NCBI RefSeq assembly: GCF_009793335.1
Contig: NZ_WING01000001.1
Coordinates: 4,588,001 to 4,652,000, forward strand
DNA: 64,000 nt
Reading direction: 5' to 3'
Source: Actinomadura sp. J1-007
GTDB lineage: Bacteria > Actinomycetota > Actinomycetes > Streptosporangiales > Streptosporangiaceae
This document shows positions 41,720 through 50,857 of this stretch, piece by piece. The position numbers were made by a program, and so were the translations under genes. Under the pieces are notes generated by a model. It made no database searches and had not been told where the DNA came from. It saw only the letters and a list, made by a program, of their open reading frames with translations. Every line of letters begins with the position of its first letter. Position 1 is the stretch's first letter.

Positions 41720-44335
41720 TCAGCCGAGGCGGGTCAGGCGGGACAGCAGCGACGGAGCGCTGAGCGGGGCCGCCAGGGACAGCGGGATCCTGGCGGCGCC
41801 CGCGGTGACCGTGCCGACCCGTTCGCCCTGGTCGCCCTGGTGCGGCGGGTCGCCCTCGACGCCGACCGGGACGGTGAGGCCCGCCCAGCCGACCACGGTC
41901 ACCGGGGTCGCGGCGCGCAGCGGCGTCGTACCGCCGAGCCCGTCGTCGACCCGCGCCACGCGCGCGCCCGCGGGAGCGAGCGACGCGGACGTGAGCGCGG
42001 ACTCGGCGGACGCGACCAGATGCTGCCCGACGGTGACCGCGCCCATCGCGCTCGGCGACGGCTGCCCCATCACCGCCCCGACGATCAGCGTGGCGACGCC
42101 CGCCACGCGCTTGCGGGCCGCGAACACGTAGTTGCCGCCCGCGGCGTCGGTGTAGCCCGTCTTGCCGCCGACCACGCCGTACTGCCCGAGCAGGATGTTG
42201 CCGCCCGGACGGGACGCGCCGCCGTCGTCCGGGACGTACGCCCGGTTGTTCACGACCTCGGCGAACGTGGGGATGCGCATCGCCGCCCGCAGCAGCTTGA
42301 TCTGGTCGGCGGCCGTGCTGACGGTGCCCTTGTCGTACCCGCTCGGGTCGGTGTAGGTCGTGCTCGCCATGCCGAGCTCGCGCGCCGCCGCGTTCATCTT
42401 CGCGACGAACGGCGCGTCGCCGCCCGCGTCCCACCGGGCCAGCTCGTGCGCGACGTCGTTCGCCGAGATGATCATCATGGCCTCCAGCGCCTTGCGCTGG
42501 GTGAGGCGCTGCCCGGCCGTCACGCCGAGCAGGGACTCGCCCCGCCGCTTGCGTGCGGGGATCTGCGCGGCGGCCTCCGGGGACACCGTCAGCGTCGGAC
42601 CCGCCTGGCCCGTCCGCAACGGGTGGGCGCGCAGGAACACGTACGCCGTCATCACCTTGGCGACGCTCGCCGTGGGCGTCGGCGCGGAACCCCCGGACGC
42701 CCCCATCGTGCCCAGCCCGTCCACGTACACCGCCGACTGGCCCTGCTGCGGCAGCGGGAGCCGGGGCGCGGTCCCGGGGAACGTGTGGCTCGACTTCGAC
42801 AGCGTCAGATCCACCGTCGGCTCGGGCACGGGGCGTACGAGCTGACCCGTCACGACTCCGGCGACCAGCACGAGGGCCGCGATGACGGCGATCAGCGTCC
42901 GCCGCCCGCGTCCACGTCCGCGTCCGCGTCCGTGCTCGTCCTGCGCCTCGTCACCGCCGGTCGGGGGTGCGCCTGGCGCGTCGTAGGCGGGCGTCTCCTG
43001 GAGCGGTGCGTACGCGGGGTAGGACTGCGCCGCGGCTTGGTGCACCGGCGCCGCCGGGGCCGGATGCTGCTGCGGCGGCGCGGGCTGCGCGGACGGCTGA
43101 TGCGTCGGCGCGGGAGCCGGTGCGAGGGCGTGATGCTGCCCTTCGTACTGGCCTTCGTACTGCCCTTCGTACTGGTGCGCGGGCGGGGTCGGCGCCTGCT
43201 GCTGTCGCTCTGGCGTAGCGTGCCGCGGCGCTGCCTGCTGGGGTGCGGCGTGACGGGGCGCGGCTTGCTGCGGCGGCGCTTGCTGGGACGGTGCCTGCTG
43301 CGGCGGTGCCTGTTGGGGGGCGTCTTGTTGGGGCGCTGGCTGCTGGAACGCCTCCTGCTGGTACGGCTGCTGAGGAGGAGCTTGTGAAGCCGGCTGCGGG
43401 GCCGCTTGGGGCTGCGGCTGTGGCTGGGGTTGTGGGGCCGCTTGGGGTTCTGGGGCCGCTGGCGGCTGGGGGTGGGGGGCCGTTGGCGGGGCGGGAGGGG
43501 GTTCCGGCGGCGGGGACTGCCGTTCCTGCGTTTCAGGGCGAGGCGTTTCAGGAGCGGGCGCGTTGTTCCACGAGACGATCCACTGGCCGGACGAGTTGGC
43601 CGACGGGACCTTCTTCTGAGGGCGCTCGATAGAGATATCGGGGCGTGTCAGAGAAGCGTTCCCGGTGTCCGGCTTCCGTTCCGGCTCGGGCTCCGGGTCC
43701 GGGGTCGCCTCTTCCTCGGCCGGAGGCTCGGCGGAGGCGGCAGGGGTGTCGGGTACATCGGCCTGCGGCTCTTCCGGCGGCAGTTCTTGGGCCCGCGTTT
43801 CCTGCGCCTGTGCTTCCTGAACGTTGCGTTCTTCATCCTGCGAGGCCGAAGGACGCGATTCCTCGTTCTGCGGCTTCTCGGCCTGGGAGTTCTCGCTTTG
43901 CGGCGCTTCTGCCTGCGGGTGCTCAGCCTGGGGCGCTTCGGGACCCGATTCCTCTGTCTGCGCCTTTTCGGCCTGCGGTTCCGCAGGCGGGGGCTCTTCG
44001 GCCTGCGGCTCCTCTGGCTCTGGCTTTTCGGAACGCGGTTCTTCCGGCTCCGGCACGGCCTCGGCATCTGTCTCAGCATCGGAAACCGGCTCGGACTTCG
44101 CCTCGGACTCGGTTTCCGGCTCGGTTTCCGGCTCCGGCTCCGTTTCGGACTCCGGCTCGGCGGCGGGTTCCGCCTTCGTCTCCGCTTCGGGCCGAGACTC
44201 GGGCTCGCGGGGCGAAAGGGCGCGGAACTCGGTGGTGGCCGTACGGGACGGCTCCTCGGGCGCCTTCTCCGCGAGCTCCTCGGGGTTCTCCGCCGGGTCG
44301 GACGCTTGCGGCTCCTGCTGTGCGTCGTCGTTCAA
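41720..44335 (-). CDS. D-alanyl-D-alanine carboxypeptidase with a very long disordered N-terminal region
   Basis: The protein has 871 residues. The last 370 form a penicillin-binding DacA-type domain: SVAK (S557, K560), SAND and GKTG. One membrane helix lies at about 479-500. In front of it are some 480 residues of low complexity: an acidic Glu/Pro/Ala part (about 1-220, runs of PEAEPE, EEPQAE type), then a Gln/Pro/Ala part (about 270-450, QQAPPQQ type), predicted cytoplasmic. Usual family members are 300-450 residues. The start is TTG 44335, with AGGAGG 8 nt upstream. The enzyme trims pentapeptides in the cell wall; the N-terminal part could anchor it to a cytoplasmic partner (inference). 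Confidence 0.88.
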   Translation of the reverse strand: MNDDAQQEPQASDPAENPEELAEKAPEEPSRTATTEFRALSPREPESRPEAETKAEPAAEPESETEPEPETEPETESEAKSEPVSDAETDAEAVPEPEEPRSEKPEPEEPQAEEPPPAEPQAEKAQTEESGPEAPQAEHPQAEAPQSENSQAEKPQNEESRPSASQDEERNVQEAQAQETRAQELPPEEPQADVPDTPAASAEPPAEEEATPDPEPEPERKPDTGNASLTRPDISIERPQKKVPSANSSGQWIVSWNNAPAPETPRPETQERQSPPPEPPPAPPTAPHPQPPAAPEPQAAPQPQPQPQPQAAPQPASQAPPQQPYQQEAFQQPAPQQDAPQQAPPQQAPSQQAPPQQAAPRHAAPQQAAPRHATPERQQQAPTPPAHQYEGQYEGQYEGQHHALAPAPAPTHQPSAQPAPPQQHPAPAAPVHQAAAQSYPAYAPLQETPAYDAPGAPPTGGDEAQDEHGRGRGRGRGRRTLIAVIAALVLVAGVVTGQLVRPVPEPTVDLTLSKSSHTFPGTAPRLPLPQQGQSAVYVDGLGTMGASGGSAPTPTASVAKVMTAYVFLRAHPLRTGQAGPTLTVSPEAAAQIPARKRRGESLLGVTAGQRLTQRKALEAMMIISANDVAHELARWDAGGDAPFVAKMNAAARELGMASTTYTDPSGYDKGTVSTAADQIKLLRAAMRIPTFAEVVNNRAYVPDDGGASRPGGNILLGQYGVVGGKTGYTDAAGGNYVFAARKRVAGVATLIVGAVMGQPSPSAMGAVTVGQHLVASAESALTSASLAPAGARVARVDDGLGGTTPLRAATPVTVVGWAGLTVPVGVEGDPPHQGDQGERVGTVTAGAARIPLSLAAPLSAPSLLSRLTRLG

Positions 44336-44477
44336 CGGCGCGACCTCCTCGACTGAGTCCCCCTACGCAGACGGAGCGGCCACGCGCCGGTAAGCCCCGT
44401 GCACCCTGGTGAGGATGGGCAGTCTATCCGGAAGGTTCACTTCGTTATGAATTATTGATCAAGGTGGCGGGCGTCTC
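44336..44477 (-). promoter_or_regulatory. Promoter region of the carboxypeptidase gene
   Basis: Read leftwards, an AT-rich block (CAATAATTCATAACGAAG, about 44437-44454) precedes TAGACT (about 44430-44435), a reasonable -10. The -35 is not clear. The long leader (about 95 nt) to the TTG start contains AGGAGG immediately before the gene. Confidence 0.4.
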
Positions 44478-45269
44478 TTAAGGACGCTTTCTCGCCCACA
44501 GCGCGTCGATGTCGCCGTATCCGTCCCAGGTCGCCTGAAAGGCCGTCGGCGGGACCTGGACGCTGCCGCCGAAAGGCTCGTCCAGGTGGTACAGCAGGAA
44601 GAGGACGAACGCGATCGTCGAGGCGACCACGAACGCCAGGACGGCCCGCACGGCGGTGCGCGGGTTGCCGCGGACGATCGGCAGCGCGGCGACGAGCAGC
44701 CCGCAGGCGACGACCGCGGCCCACATCAGGCCGGGGACCCGGTCGGCCGCGACCGTGGCGCGGTCCCTGCGCGCGCGCACGAGGCGCTCGGCGGATTCGA
44801 GGGCCTCCTGGTAGCGCTCGGCCTCGCCGCCCGGCTTCGGCTGGAGCAGCTCCATGTCGTACCGGATCAGGTTGACGAGCCGCCAGCCGCGGTCGCCGAG
44901 GCCGCCGCCCGCGTTCATCGCCGGCCACTCCGCCCGGACGACCTCGGTGGTGTAGTCGCGGATCTCGGTGCGCAGCCGGACGCCGTCGGCCCCGCCGACC
45001 ACGTGCGAGTACCAGTACAGGTCGTCCAGCGCCCCGGCCTCGGCGAACGTGCTGCGCCCCGCCCGGCCGAGGTCGAGCCAGGTGTAGGTCATCATCGCCC
45101 CGACCGACAGCACGAACGCGCCGACGGCCACCAGCGCCACCATCCCGCCGGACGCGCCGAGGTCGTGCCGGACGGCCGGCGGCAGCACCCGCTGCGCCAC
45201 CAGCGCCACCAGCACCGACGCGGCGCCCGCGCCGAAGACGGTCAGGCACGCGGCGAGCACGGTGGTCAT
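44478..45269 (-). CDS. DUF4239-family membrane protein
   Basis: The protein has 263 residues with four hydrophobic segments: two near the N-terminus (about 1-22 and 45-65) and two near the C-terminus (about 180-200 and 208-230). Between them is a soluble helical part (RTEIRDYTTEVVRAEWPAMN) that resembles the DUF4239 / bestrophin-like family. Function is unknown. It is divergent from the ECF sigma gene. ATG 45269 is the start that precedes the first hydrophobic segment. Confidence 0.75.
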   Translation of the reverse strand: MTTVLAACLTVFGAGAASVLVALVAQRVLPPAVRHDLGASGGMVALVAVGAFVLSVGAMMTYTWLDLGRAGRSTFAEAGALDDLYWYSHVVGGADGVRLRTEIRDYTTEVVRAEWPAMNAGGGLGDRGWRLVNLIRYDMELLQPKPGGEAERYQEALESAERLVRARRDRATVAADRVPGLMWAAVVACGLLVAALPIVRGNPRTAVRAVLAFVVASTIAFVLFLLYHLDEPFGGSVQVPPTAFQATWDGYGDIDALWARKRP

Positions 45270-45405
45270 GCCCGGTGATCTTCCCTGCGGGCCCGCGCGG
45301 GTCCCCGCGGGCGCGCAGAGTTTGCCAAGTCCGGGAGCGCCGCCGACGCCCGCGTGGCCGTCGGCGTGAACCCGTCCGGGGGCTTGCGGAGATACATCGC
45401 TGACA

Positions 45406-46134
45406 ATGTCCCCGCACGGGAAGGCCGGTCCGAATGCCATGGTGTCCGCGATGACCGCACCCCCGGCCGATGGCGCGGAACGGTTCGCGCCCTCCGCCGC
45501 CGCGCCACCCCCCGCCGCCGCGCCGCCGTCCGCTGGTGCGTCGCCGCTCCACGCCGCTTCGGTGGCTGGAGGGGCGGTGCCCGACGGCGATCTGATCGCC
45601 CGGTCCCTGGACGATCCGGAGGCGTTCGCGGCGCTGTTCGACCGGTACGCGCCGATGCTGTACCGGTACGTGTCGCGGCGGCTCGGGCCCGAGCAGGCCG
45701 AGGACGTCGTCGGCGACACGTTCCTCGCCGCGTTCGGCAGGCGCCGCCGCTACGACCTCGCGCAGCCGGACGCGCGGCCGTGGCTGTTCGGGATCGCGAC
45801 CAAGCTCGTGGCCCGGCACCACCGCGCCGAGGCCGCCCGGTACCGGGCGCTGCGCCGCAGCCCGGTGGACGGGCCCGTCGAGGGGCCCGCCGACCGGGTC
45901 GCCGCCGGGGTGACCGCACGGGCGTCCCGGCCGCTGCTGACCGAGGCCCTCGCCGGGCTGAACCGCCGCGACCTGGACGTGCTGCTGCTGGTGGCCTGGG
46001 GCGACCTGGCGTACGAGGAGGTGGCGCGGGCGCTCGGCATCCCTGTCGGGACGGTCCGCTCCCGCCTCAACCGGGCCCGCCGCAAGGTGCGCGCCGCGCT
46101 CGGCGGCGCCGACCCGACGCGTGAGGAGGCGTAG
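45406..46134 (+). CDS. ECF-type RNA polymerase sigma factor
   Basis: The protein has 242 residues. A long Ala/Pro leader of about 55 residues precedes region 2 (DPEAFAALFDRYAPMLYRYV...AEDVVGDTFLAAF) and region 4 (LAGLNRRDLDVLLLVAWGDL...TVRSRLNRARRKVRAAL). There is no clear region 3. ATGs at 45406, 45439 and 45451 are all possible starts; none has a decisive ribosome-binding site, so the leader may be shorter. The next gene follows after 2 bp. Confidence 0.9.
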   Translation: MSPHGKAGPNAMVSAMTAPPADGAERFAPSAAAPPPAAAPPSAGASPLHAASVAGGAVPDGDLIARSLDDPEAFAALFDRYAPMLYRYVSRRLGPEQAEDVVGDTFLAAFGRRRRYDLAQPDARPWLFGIATKLVARHHRAEAARYRALRRSPVDGPVEGPADRVAAGVTARASRPLLTEALAGLNRRDLDVLLLVAWGDLAYEEVARALGIPVGTVRSRLNRARRKVRAALGGADPTREEA

Positions 46135-46136
46135 CC

Positions 46137-47189
46137 GTGGACGATCTGAGGATGCTCCGCGACCTCGGCCGCGAGCTGGAGGACGACCCGCCCGCGTCGC
46201 TCGCCCGGCAGCGGGCGAGGCTCGCCGACGCCGCAGCGGGCGCGGGCCGCGCGGCCCGCTCGCCGGGACGGCCGCCGCGCCCCGGCCGGTGGACGCTGCT
46301 CGGCGTCGTCGCGGCGGCCACGGCGGCGCTGATCCTGGTGCCCGCCGTACTGCTGCGCGGCGGCGAGGACCGGAGCCGCCCGGGACGCCCCGCGTCCGGC
46401 GCCGACGGCCCCGACACCACCATGAACGTCCTGCTCATCGGCTCCGACGCCCGGGGGAACGGGGAGGCCGCGCGATCCGACAGCATCGTGCTCGCGCACC
46501 TGCCGAAGGGGCGGGGGAGCGCGCTCGCGGCCAGCCTGCCGCGCGACTCGCAGGTCCGCATCCCGGCCTGCCGCACCCGCACGGGCGGGCACGCGCCCGC
46601 GCACCGGGGCAGGCTCGGCGAGGCGTTCGCCATCGGCGGGACGGCCTGCACGGTCAAGACCGTGGAGTCCGCCACCGGCGTCCAGGTGGACCTGGCCCTC
46701 ACCGTCGATTTCGGCGGGTTCCGGTCGATGGTGGACGCGCTCGGGGGCGTGCCGTTCACGGTGCCGCAGGCGATCGACGACCCGTCGTCCGGCTTCCGGA
46801 TCTCCGCCGGGACACACCGCCTGAACGGCGCGCAGGCGCTCGGGTACGTCCGCGTGCGGCACGGGGTCGGCGACGGTTCCGACCTGATGCGCGTCGAACG
46901 GCAGCAGCGGTTCCTGGCCGCCCTCGCGAAGCGCGCGAAGGACGTGCAGACGGGGAACCCGGTGCGGTTCCTGGCGTTCCTCAAGGCGGCGTCCGGGTCG
47001 GTCGAGATGGCGCCCCGGCTCGATCTCAAGGGGCTCCAGGAGGTCGCGCGCAGCCTCGGGCGGACGAAGCCCGGGACCGTCCGCTACACGACGGTGAAGG
47101 TGCGTCCGGACCCGTCCGACCTCGCGCGCCTGGTGTGGGACCAGGCGGCGGCCGCGCGCCTGTTCGCCCACTTCAAGACCAGGGACTGA
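46137..47189 (+). CDS. LytR-CpsA-Psr (LCP) family protein with anti-sigma-like cytoplasmic N-terminus
   Basis: The protein has 350 residues. The first 50 (DDLRMLRDLGRELEDDPPASLARQR) look like the cytoplasmic part of CU044_5270-type proteins that usually follow ECF sigma genes. One membrane helix lies at about 52-74. The outer LCP domain shows MNVLLIGSDAR, RSDSIVLAHL, LPRDSQV, FGGFRSMVDALGGVPF and YVRVRHGVGDGSDLMRVERQQ, the polyprenyl-phosphate-binding residues of glycopolymer transferases. It may both tune the sigma factor and attach polymers to the wall (inference). Confidence 0.85.
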   Translation: MDDLRMLRDLGRELEDDPPASLARQRARLADAAAGAGRAARSPGRPPRPGRWTLLGVVAAATAALILVPAVLLRGGEDRSRPGRPASGADGPDTTMNVLLIGSDARGNGEAARSDSIVLAHLPKGRGSALAASLPRDSQVRIPACRTRTGGHAPAHRGRLGEAFAIGGTACTVKTVESATGVQVDLALTVDFGGFRSMVDALGGVPFTVPQAIDDPSSGFRISAGTHRLNGAQALGYVRVRHGVGDGSDLMRVERQQRFLAALAKRAKDVQTGNPVRFLAFLKAASGSVEMAPRLDLKGLQEVARSLGRTKPGTVRYTTVKVRPDPSDLARLVWDQAAAARLFAHFKTRD

Positions 47190-47217
47190 CGCCGCGCGCC
47201 CCGCCGGACCGGGGCGG

Positions 47218-47251
47218 CCCCCGGACCGCCGTCCGCGCGGCGGTCCGGGGG
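47218..47251 (+). terminator. Hairpin terminator after the sigma/LCP operon
   Basis: CCCCCGGACCGCCG (47218-47231) and CGGCGGTCCGGGGG (47238-47251) are perfect 14-bp arms around a 6-nt loop, 28 bp after the stop codon. Confidence 0.8.
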
Positions 47252-47305
47252 CGCCCCGCCGCGCGCCGGTGGATGATCACGCTTCTGGCGGGCAGAGCGT
47301 TCCCC

Positions 47306-48835
47306 ATGAGTGAAGCGATGGAGAGCCTGGGGCCGCACGGAGAGGGATCGTTCTGGATCGAGTCCAGCGGGACGACGTCGTACCCGAGGCTGGAGGGGGA
47401 CCTGACCGCCGACGTCGCGGTCGTCGGCGGCGGGATCGCCGGGCTGTGCGCGGCCTGGGAGCTGCTCCGGGCGGGCCGCTCGGTCGTGCTCCTCGAAGCC
47501 CGCCGGATCGTCACCGGCGTGACGGGGCACACCACGGGACGGGTGTCCGCGCTCCACCCGTACCTGTACCGGCCGCTGGTCAAGTCGCTCGGCACGGACG
47601 GGGCGCGGCTGTACGCGCGGTCGCAGCAGGACGCGGTCGAGCACCTGGTGCGGACGACCACCGAGCTCGGCATCGACTGCGCGCTGGAACGCCGCCCGTC
47701 CCACCTGTTCGTGGAGGCGGACGACGAGGTCGCGGACCTGCGCGACGAGGGGGAGGCCGCGCGCGAGGCGGGCCTGGAGGCGAAGTTCGTCGACCGCATC
47801 GGCCTGCCGTTCGAGACGGCCGGGGCGCTGCGGCTGGAGGGGCAGATCCAGTTCCACCCGCGCCGCTACCTGCTGGGCCTCGCGGAGGCGTTCGTACGGG
47901 AGGGCGGGCGGATCTACGAGCAGACCCGCGTCGTGGACCTGGACGAGGACGGCCCGTGCACGCTCACGACCGACGGCGACGCGCGCGTGCGCGCAGACGA
48001 CGTGGTGCTCGCGACGCTCTTCCCGGTCTTCGGCCGCCCCACCCTGGACACGCGGCTGTCCGCGCTGCGGGAACTCGTCGTCACCGCGCCCATGCCCCCG
48101 GACCAGGACCTGGACGGCATGTACATCACGCGCGAGCACGGCACCCGCTCGGTCCGTACGGCCCCGTACCGCGACGGGCGGCTGCTGCTCGTCACCGGCG
48201 AGTCGTTCTCGCCGGGGTCGGGCGACGCGGCCGAACGGTACGCGCGGCTGGCGGGCTGGGCGCGCGACGCGTTCGGCGTGACGGAGTTCACACACCGCTG
48301 GTCGGCGCAGGACACCAAGACGACCGACCAGATCCCGTTCGTCGGCCGCCGGCCCGGCGGCTCGGACCACGTCTACGTGACCACCGGGTACGCGCGGTCG
48401 GGCATGAGCCACGCGATCATGTCGAGCCGCCTCATCGCCGGGCTCGTGGCGGGCCGGAGCCCCGAGTGGGCCGAGCTGTACGACCCGCGCCGCGTCCATC
48501 CGGCGCGGGAGGCGCGCCCCCTGCTCGGCGCCGCCGCGTCCGTCGCCCGGCACCTGGTCGCCGACCGCGCGGTCACCGGATCGGCCGCCGACATACCGCC
48601 CGGCGGGGGCGGGGTCGTGCGGATGGGCGGGGAGCCCTGCGCCGTCTACCGCGGCGAGGACGGCGTGGCGCGGGCGGTCTCGGCGGTGTGCCCCCACATG
48701 CGCTGCGTGGTGGCGTTCAACGACGTGGACCGCACCTGGGAGTGCCCCTGCCACGGCTCGCGGTTCGCGCTCGACGGGACCGTTCTGGACGGCCCGGCCA
48801 GGCGTCCTCTGGAAAAGCGCCCCATCGATGAGTGA
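47306..48835 (+). CDS. FAD-dependent oxidoreductase with C-terminal Rieske [2Fe-2S] domain
   Basis: The protein has 509 residues. A DAO-type FAD fold (VVGGGIAGLCAAWELL, about 34-49) covers the first 400 residues, followed by DQIPFVGRRPGG and TTGYARSGMSHA near the end of the FAD domain. The last 80 residues hold a Rieske cluster, C-P-H in VCPHMRC and C-x-x-H in CPCHGSRF. This DadA-Rieske architecture recurs in many bacteria, often in stress or osmolyte contexts; substrate unknown. ATG 47306 is chosen; ATG 47272 would add about 11 residues. It lies 85 bp upstream of the CBS-domain gene. Confidence 0.9.
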   Translation: MSEAMESLGPHGEGSFWIESSGTTSYPRLEGDLTADVAVVGGGIAGLCAAWELLRAGRSVVLLEARRIVTGVTGHTTGRVSALHPYLYRPLVKSLGTDGARLYARSQQDAVEHLVRTTTELGIDCALERRPSHLFVEADDEVADLRDEGEAAREAGLEAKFVDRIGLPFETAGALRLEGQIQFHPRRYLLGLAEAFVREGGRIYEQTRVVDLDEDGPCTLTTDGDARVRADDVVLATLFPVFGRPTLDTRLSALRELVVTAPMPPDQDLDGMYITREHGTRSVRTAPYRDGRLLLVTGESFSPGSGDAAERYARLAGWARDAFGVTEFTHRWSAQDTKTTDQIPFVGRRPGGSDHVYVTTGYARSGMSHAIMSSRLIAGLVAGRSPEWAELYDPRRVHPAREARPLLGAAASVARHLVADRAVTGSAADIPPGGGGVVRMGGEPCAVYRGEDGVARAVSAVCPHMRCVVAFNDVDRTWECPCHGSRFALDGTVLDGPARRPLEKRPIDE

Positions 48836-48919
48836 CTTCGATTTCGCCGGGTAGGGCCGGAACCATCCCCGGGGCCAACGGCGAACTCGATATCAGCGAA
48901 CAGCGAGGAGTGAACGACG

Positions 48920-49339
48920 ATGGCCACCAAGGTCCGCGACATCATGACCGGTTCCCCGACCTCCTTCAAACCGGAGATCGACATCGTCACCGTGGCGCGA
49001 TCCATGCGCGACGAGGACATCGGCGCGGTGCTCGTCCAGGACGACGACCGGCTGCACGGCCTGGTCACGGACCGGGACCTGGTCGTCCGCGGTCTCGCCG
49101 CCGGAGGCGACCCGGCCCAGGCGAAGGTCGGCGACGTGTGCAGCGACGTGACCGCGAGCGTCGGCCCGGACGACTCCACGGACGCGGCCGCCCGGACCAT
49201 GCGGGAGCGCGCCGTACGGCGCCTGCCCGTGATCGAGAACGGCAACGTGGTCGGGATCGTCTCCCTGGGCGACCTCGCGATCGAGAAGGACGAGCGGTCG
49301 GCGCTGGCCGACATCAGCGCCTCCACCGGCAACCGCTGA
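48920..49339 (+). CDS. Two-CBS-domain protein
   Basis: The protein has 139 residues with two CBS motifs, about 8-60 (IGAVLVQDDDRLHGLVTDRDL) and about 72-130 (RLPVIENGNVVGIVSLGDL). Such stand-alone CBS pairs bind adenine nucleotides and are typically stress-related (hypoxia or SigB-type regulons). The start ATG 48920 is preceded by GAGGAG. Followed by a 17-bp repeat block and a strong bidirectional terminator. Confidence 0.93.
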   Translation: MATKVRDIMTGSPTSFKPEIDIVTVARSMRDEDIGAVLVQDDDRLHGLVTDRDLVVRGLAAGGDPAQAKVGDVCSDVTASVGPDDSTDAAARTMRERAVRRLPVIENGNVVGIVSLGDLAIEKDERSALADISASTGNR

Positions 49340-49342
49340 GGC

Positions 49343-49422
49343 GGCTCAGGCTGCTGAACGGCTCAGGTTGCTGAACGGCTCGGCGTGCTGAACGGCCCGC
49401 TGAGCGGCTCGGGCTGCTGAAC
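49343..49422. repeat. 17-bp imperfect tandem repeats (about 4.7 units)
   Basis: Units GGCTCAGGCTGCTGAAC (49343-49359), GGCTCAGGTTGCTGAAC (49360-49376), GGCTCGGCGTGCTGAAC (49377-49393), a 12-bp partial unit (49394-49405) and GGCTCGGGCTGCTGAAC (49406-49422) lie directly behind the CBS gene stop. They are non-coding and could be a variable-number locus. Confidence 0.85.
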
Positions 49423-49517
49423 GGACGGGAACGGTCGCGGAGCGCGGCACCCGCATGGCGCGGGGAGCCGCCCGACCGGAATCCCGTCGGAAAGACCCTC
49501 CAAGGGGTGGTGGGAAA

Positions 49518-49553
49518 AGGCTCGGGGCCCGTCGAAAGGCGGGTCCCGAGCCT
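49518..49553. terminator. Bidirectional hairpin terminator
   Basis: Arms AGGCTCGGGGCCCG (49518-49531) and CGGGTCCCGAGCCT (49540-49553) pair over 14 bp with one G-T pair and an 8-nt loop. There is an A run on the left (aaaa, 49515-49518) and ATTTA on the right, so it fits a terminator for both the rightward CBS gene and the leftward aminotransferase gene. Confidence 0.9.
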
Positions 49554-49581
49554 ATTTACGTGCCCGCGTGCCTTTACGGGT

Positions 49582-50757
49582 CTACGCGCGTCGGGGGAGG
49601 GCGTCGAGGAGCCGTTCCAGCTCCTCTTCGGTGTTGTAGTAGTGCGTGGACGCCCGGACCGCCGCCGGAACGGCGTGCGGGTCGTACTGCGAATTGGCGC
49701 CCGTCGTCACGCTGACGTTGACGCCGCGCTCGCGGAGGGCCGCCTTCACGGCGGCGGACTCGTACCCCTCGACGGTGAACGTGACGATCGCCGCCCGGCG
49801 TTCGCCCCGGTCGAGGACCGTGACGCCGGGACGGGCGGCCAGTTCGGCGCGCAGCCGCGCGGCGAGGCCGGTCGCGCGCTCCTCGATCGCGTCCATGCCG
49901 AGCGCGGCGGCGTAGTCGGCGGCGACGCCGAGACCGATCTGGCCCGCCACGTACCGCTCCCACGTCTCGAAGCGCCGCGCGTCGTCCCTGACCGTGTACG
50001 TGTCGGGCGCCGTCCACTCCGCCGAGTGCAGATCGAGGAACGGCGGCTCCAGCGTCCGCAGGATCGAGCGGCGGACGTACAGGAACCCGGTCCCGCGCGG
50101 ACCGCGCAGGAACTTGCGGCCCGTCGCCGACAGCATGTCGCAGCCGATCTCCGCCACGTCCACGGGGAGGTGCCCGACGGACTGGCAGGCGTCCAGCAGG
50201 TAGAGCGTCCCGTGCTCCCGGCACAGCCGTCCCACCTCGGCGGCCGGGTTGACGAGGCCGTTGTGCGTCGGGACGTGGTTGAGCGAGACGAGCCGCACGT
50301 CGCCCTCGGCCAGCTCGGCCGCCAGCGCGTCCAGCGACACCTGCCCGTGCCCGTCGTCCGGCACCACCGTCACCCGGACGCCCCGGGCCGCGGCGACCTG
50401 CCGGTAGGCGATCGCGTTGCTGGCGTACTCGCTGGTGGTGGTCAGGACGCGGTCGCCCTCCGCGAACGGGATCGCGTAGAACGCCATGTCCCACGCACGG
50501 GTGGCGTTCTCCACGTAGGCGATCTCGTCGGGGTCCGCGCCGATCAGCCCGGCGACCGCGGCGTAGAACCGCTCGATCGCCGCCTCGCCGCGTTCGGCCG
50601 CCTCGTAGCCGCCGGTCTCCGCCTCCAGCGTGAAGTGCTCCGCGACCGCGTCGATCACGGGCCGCGGCGGCAGCGCGGCGCCCGCGTTGTTGAGGTGCGC
50701 CACGTTCGCGCAGCCCGGCGTCTCGGCCCGCAGCCTCTCGATGTCCACCCTGGTCAC
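49582..50757 (-). CDS. Class V aminotransferase (cysteine desulfurase/selenocysteine lyase-like)
   Basis: The protein has 391 residues and the class V fold: [11 protein letters not shown] at the N-terminus, [15 protein letters not shown], and the PLP Lys in [16 protein letters not shown]. This is the EgtE/desulfurase-like branch with a late Thr/Tyr motif [16 protein letters not shown] 50757 is preferred (GAAGGGC just upstream); ATG 50790 would add 11 residues but has no ribosome-binding site. No sulfur-acceptor genes are adjacent. It is transcribed away from the SoxR-type promoter. Confidence 0.85.
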   Translation of the reverse strand: MTRVDIERLRAETPGCANVAHLNNAGAALPPRPVIDAVAEHFTLEAETGGYEAAERGEAAIERFYAAVAGLIGADPDEIAYVENATRAWDMAFYAIPFAEGDRVLTTTSEYASNAIAYRQVAAARGVRVTVVPDDGHGQVSLDALAAELAEGDVRLVSLNHVPTHNGLVNPAAEVGRLCREHGTLYLLDACQSVGHLPVDVAEIGCDMLSATGRKFLRGPRGTGFLYVRRSILRTLEPPFLDLHSAEWTAPDTYTVRDDARRFETWERYVAGQIGLGVAADYAAALGMDAIEERATGLAARLRAELAARPGVTVLDRGERRAAIVTFTVEGYESAAVKAALRERGVNVSVTTGANSQYDPHAVPAAVRASTHYYNTEEELERLLDALPRRA

Positions 50758-50857
50758 GCGCCCTTCGTCCGGTACGGTCCGGCCGCCCATTCAAGCCGGG
50801 GCGGCGGCGCGGGCGCAAAGTGTCGTACCCCGGCGCGAAGCTGGTGGAGCCGGGTAC

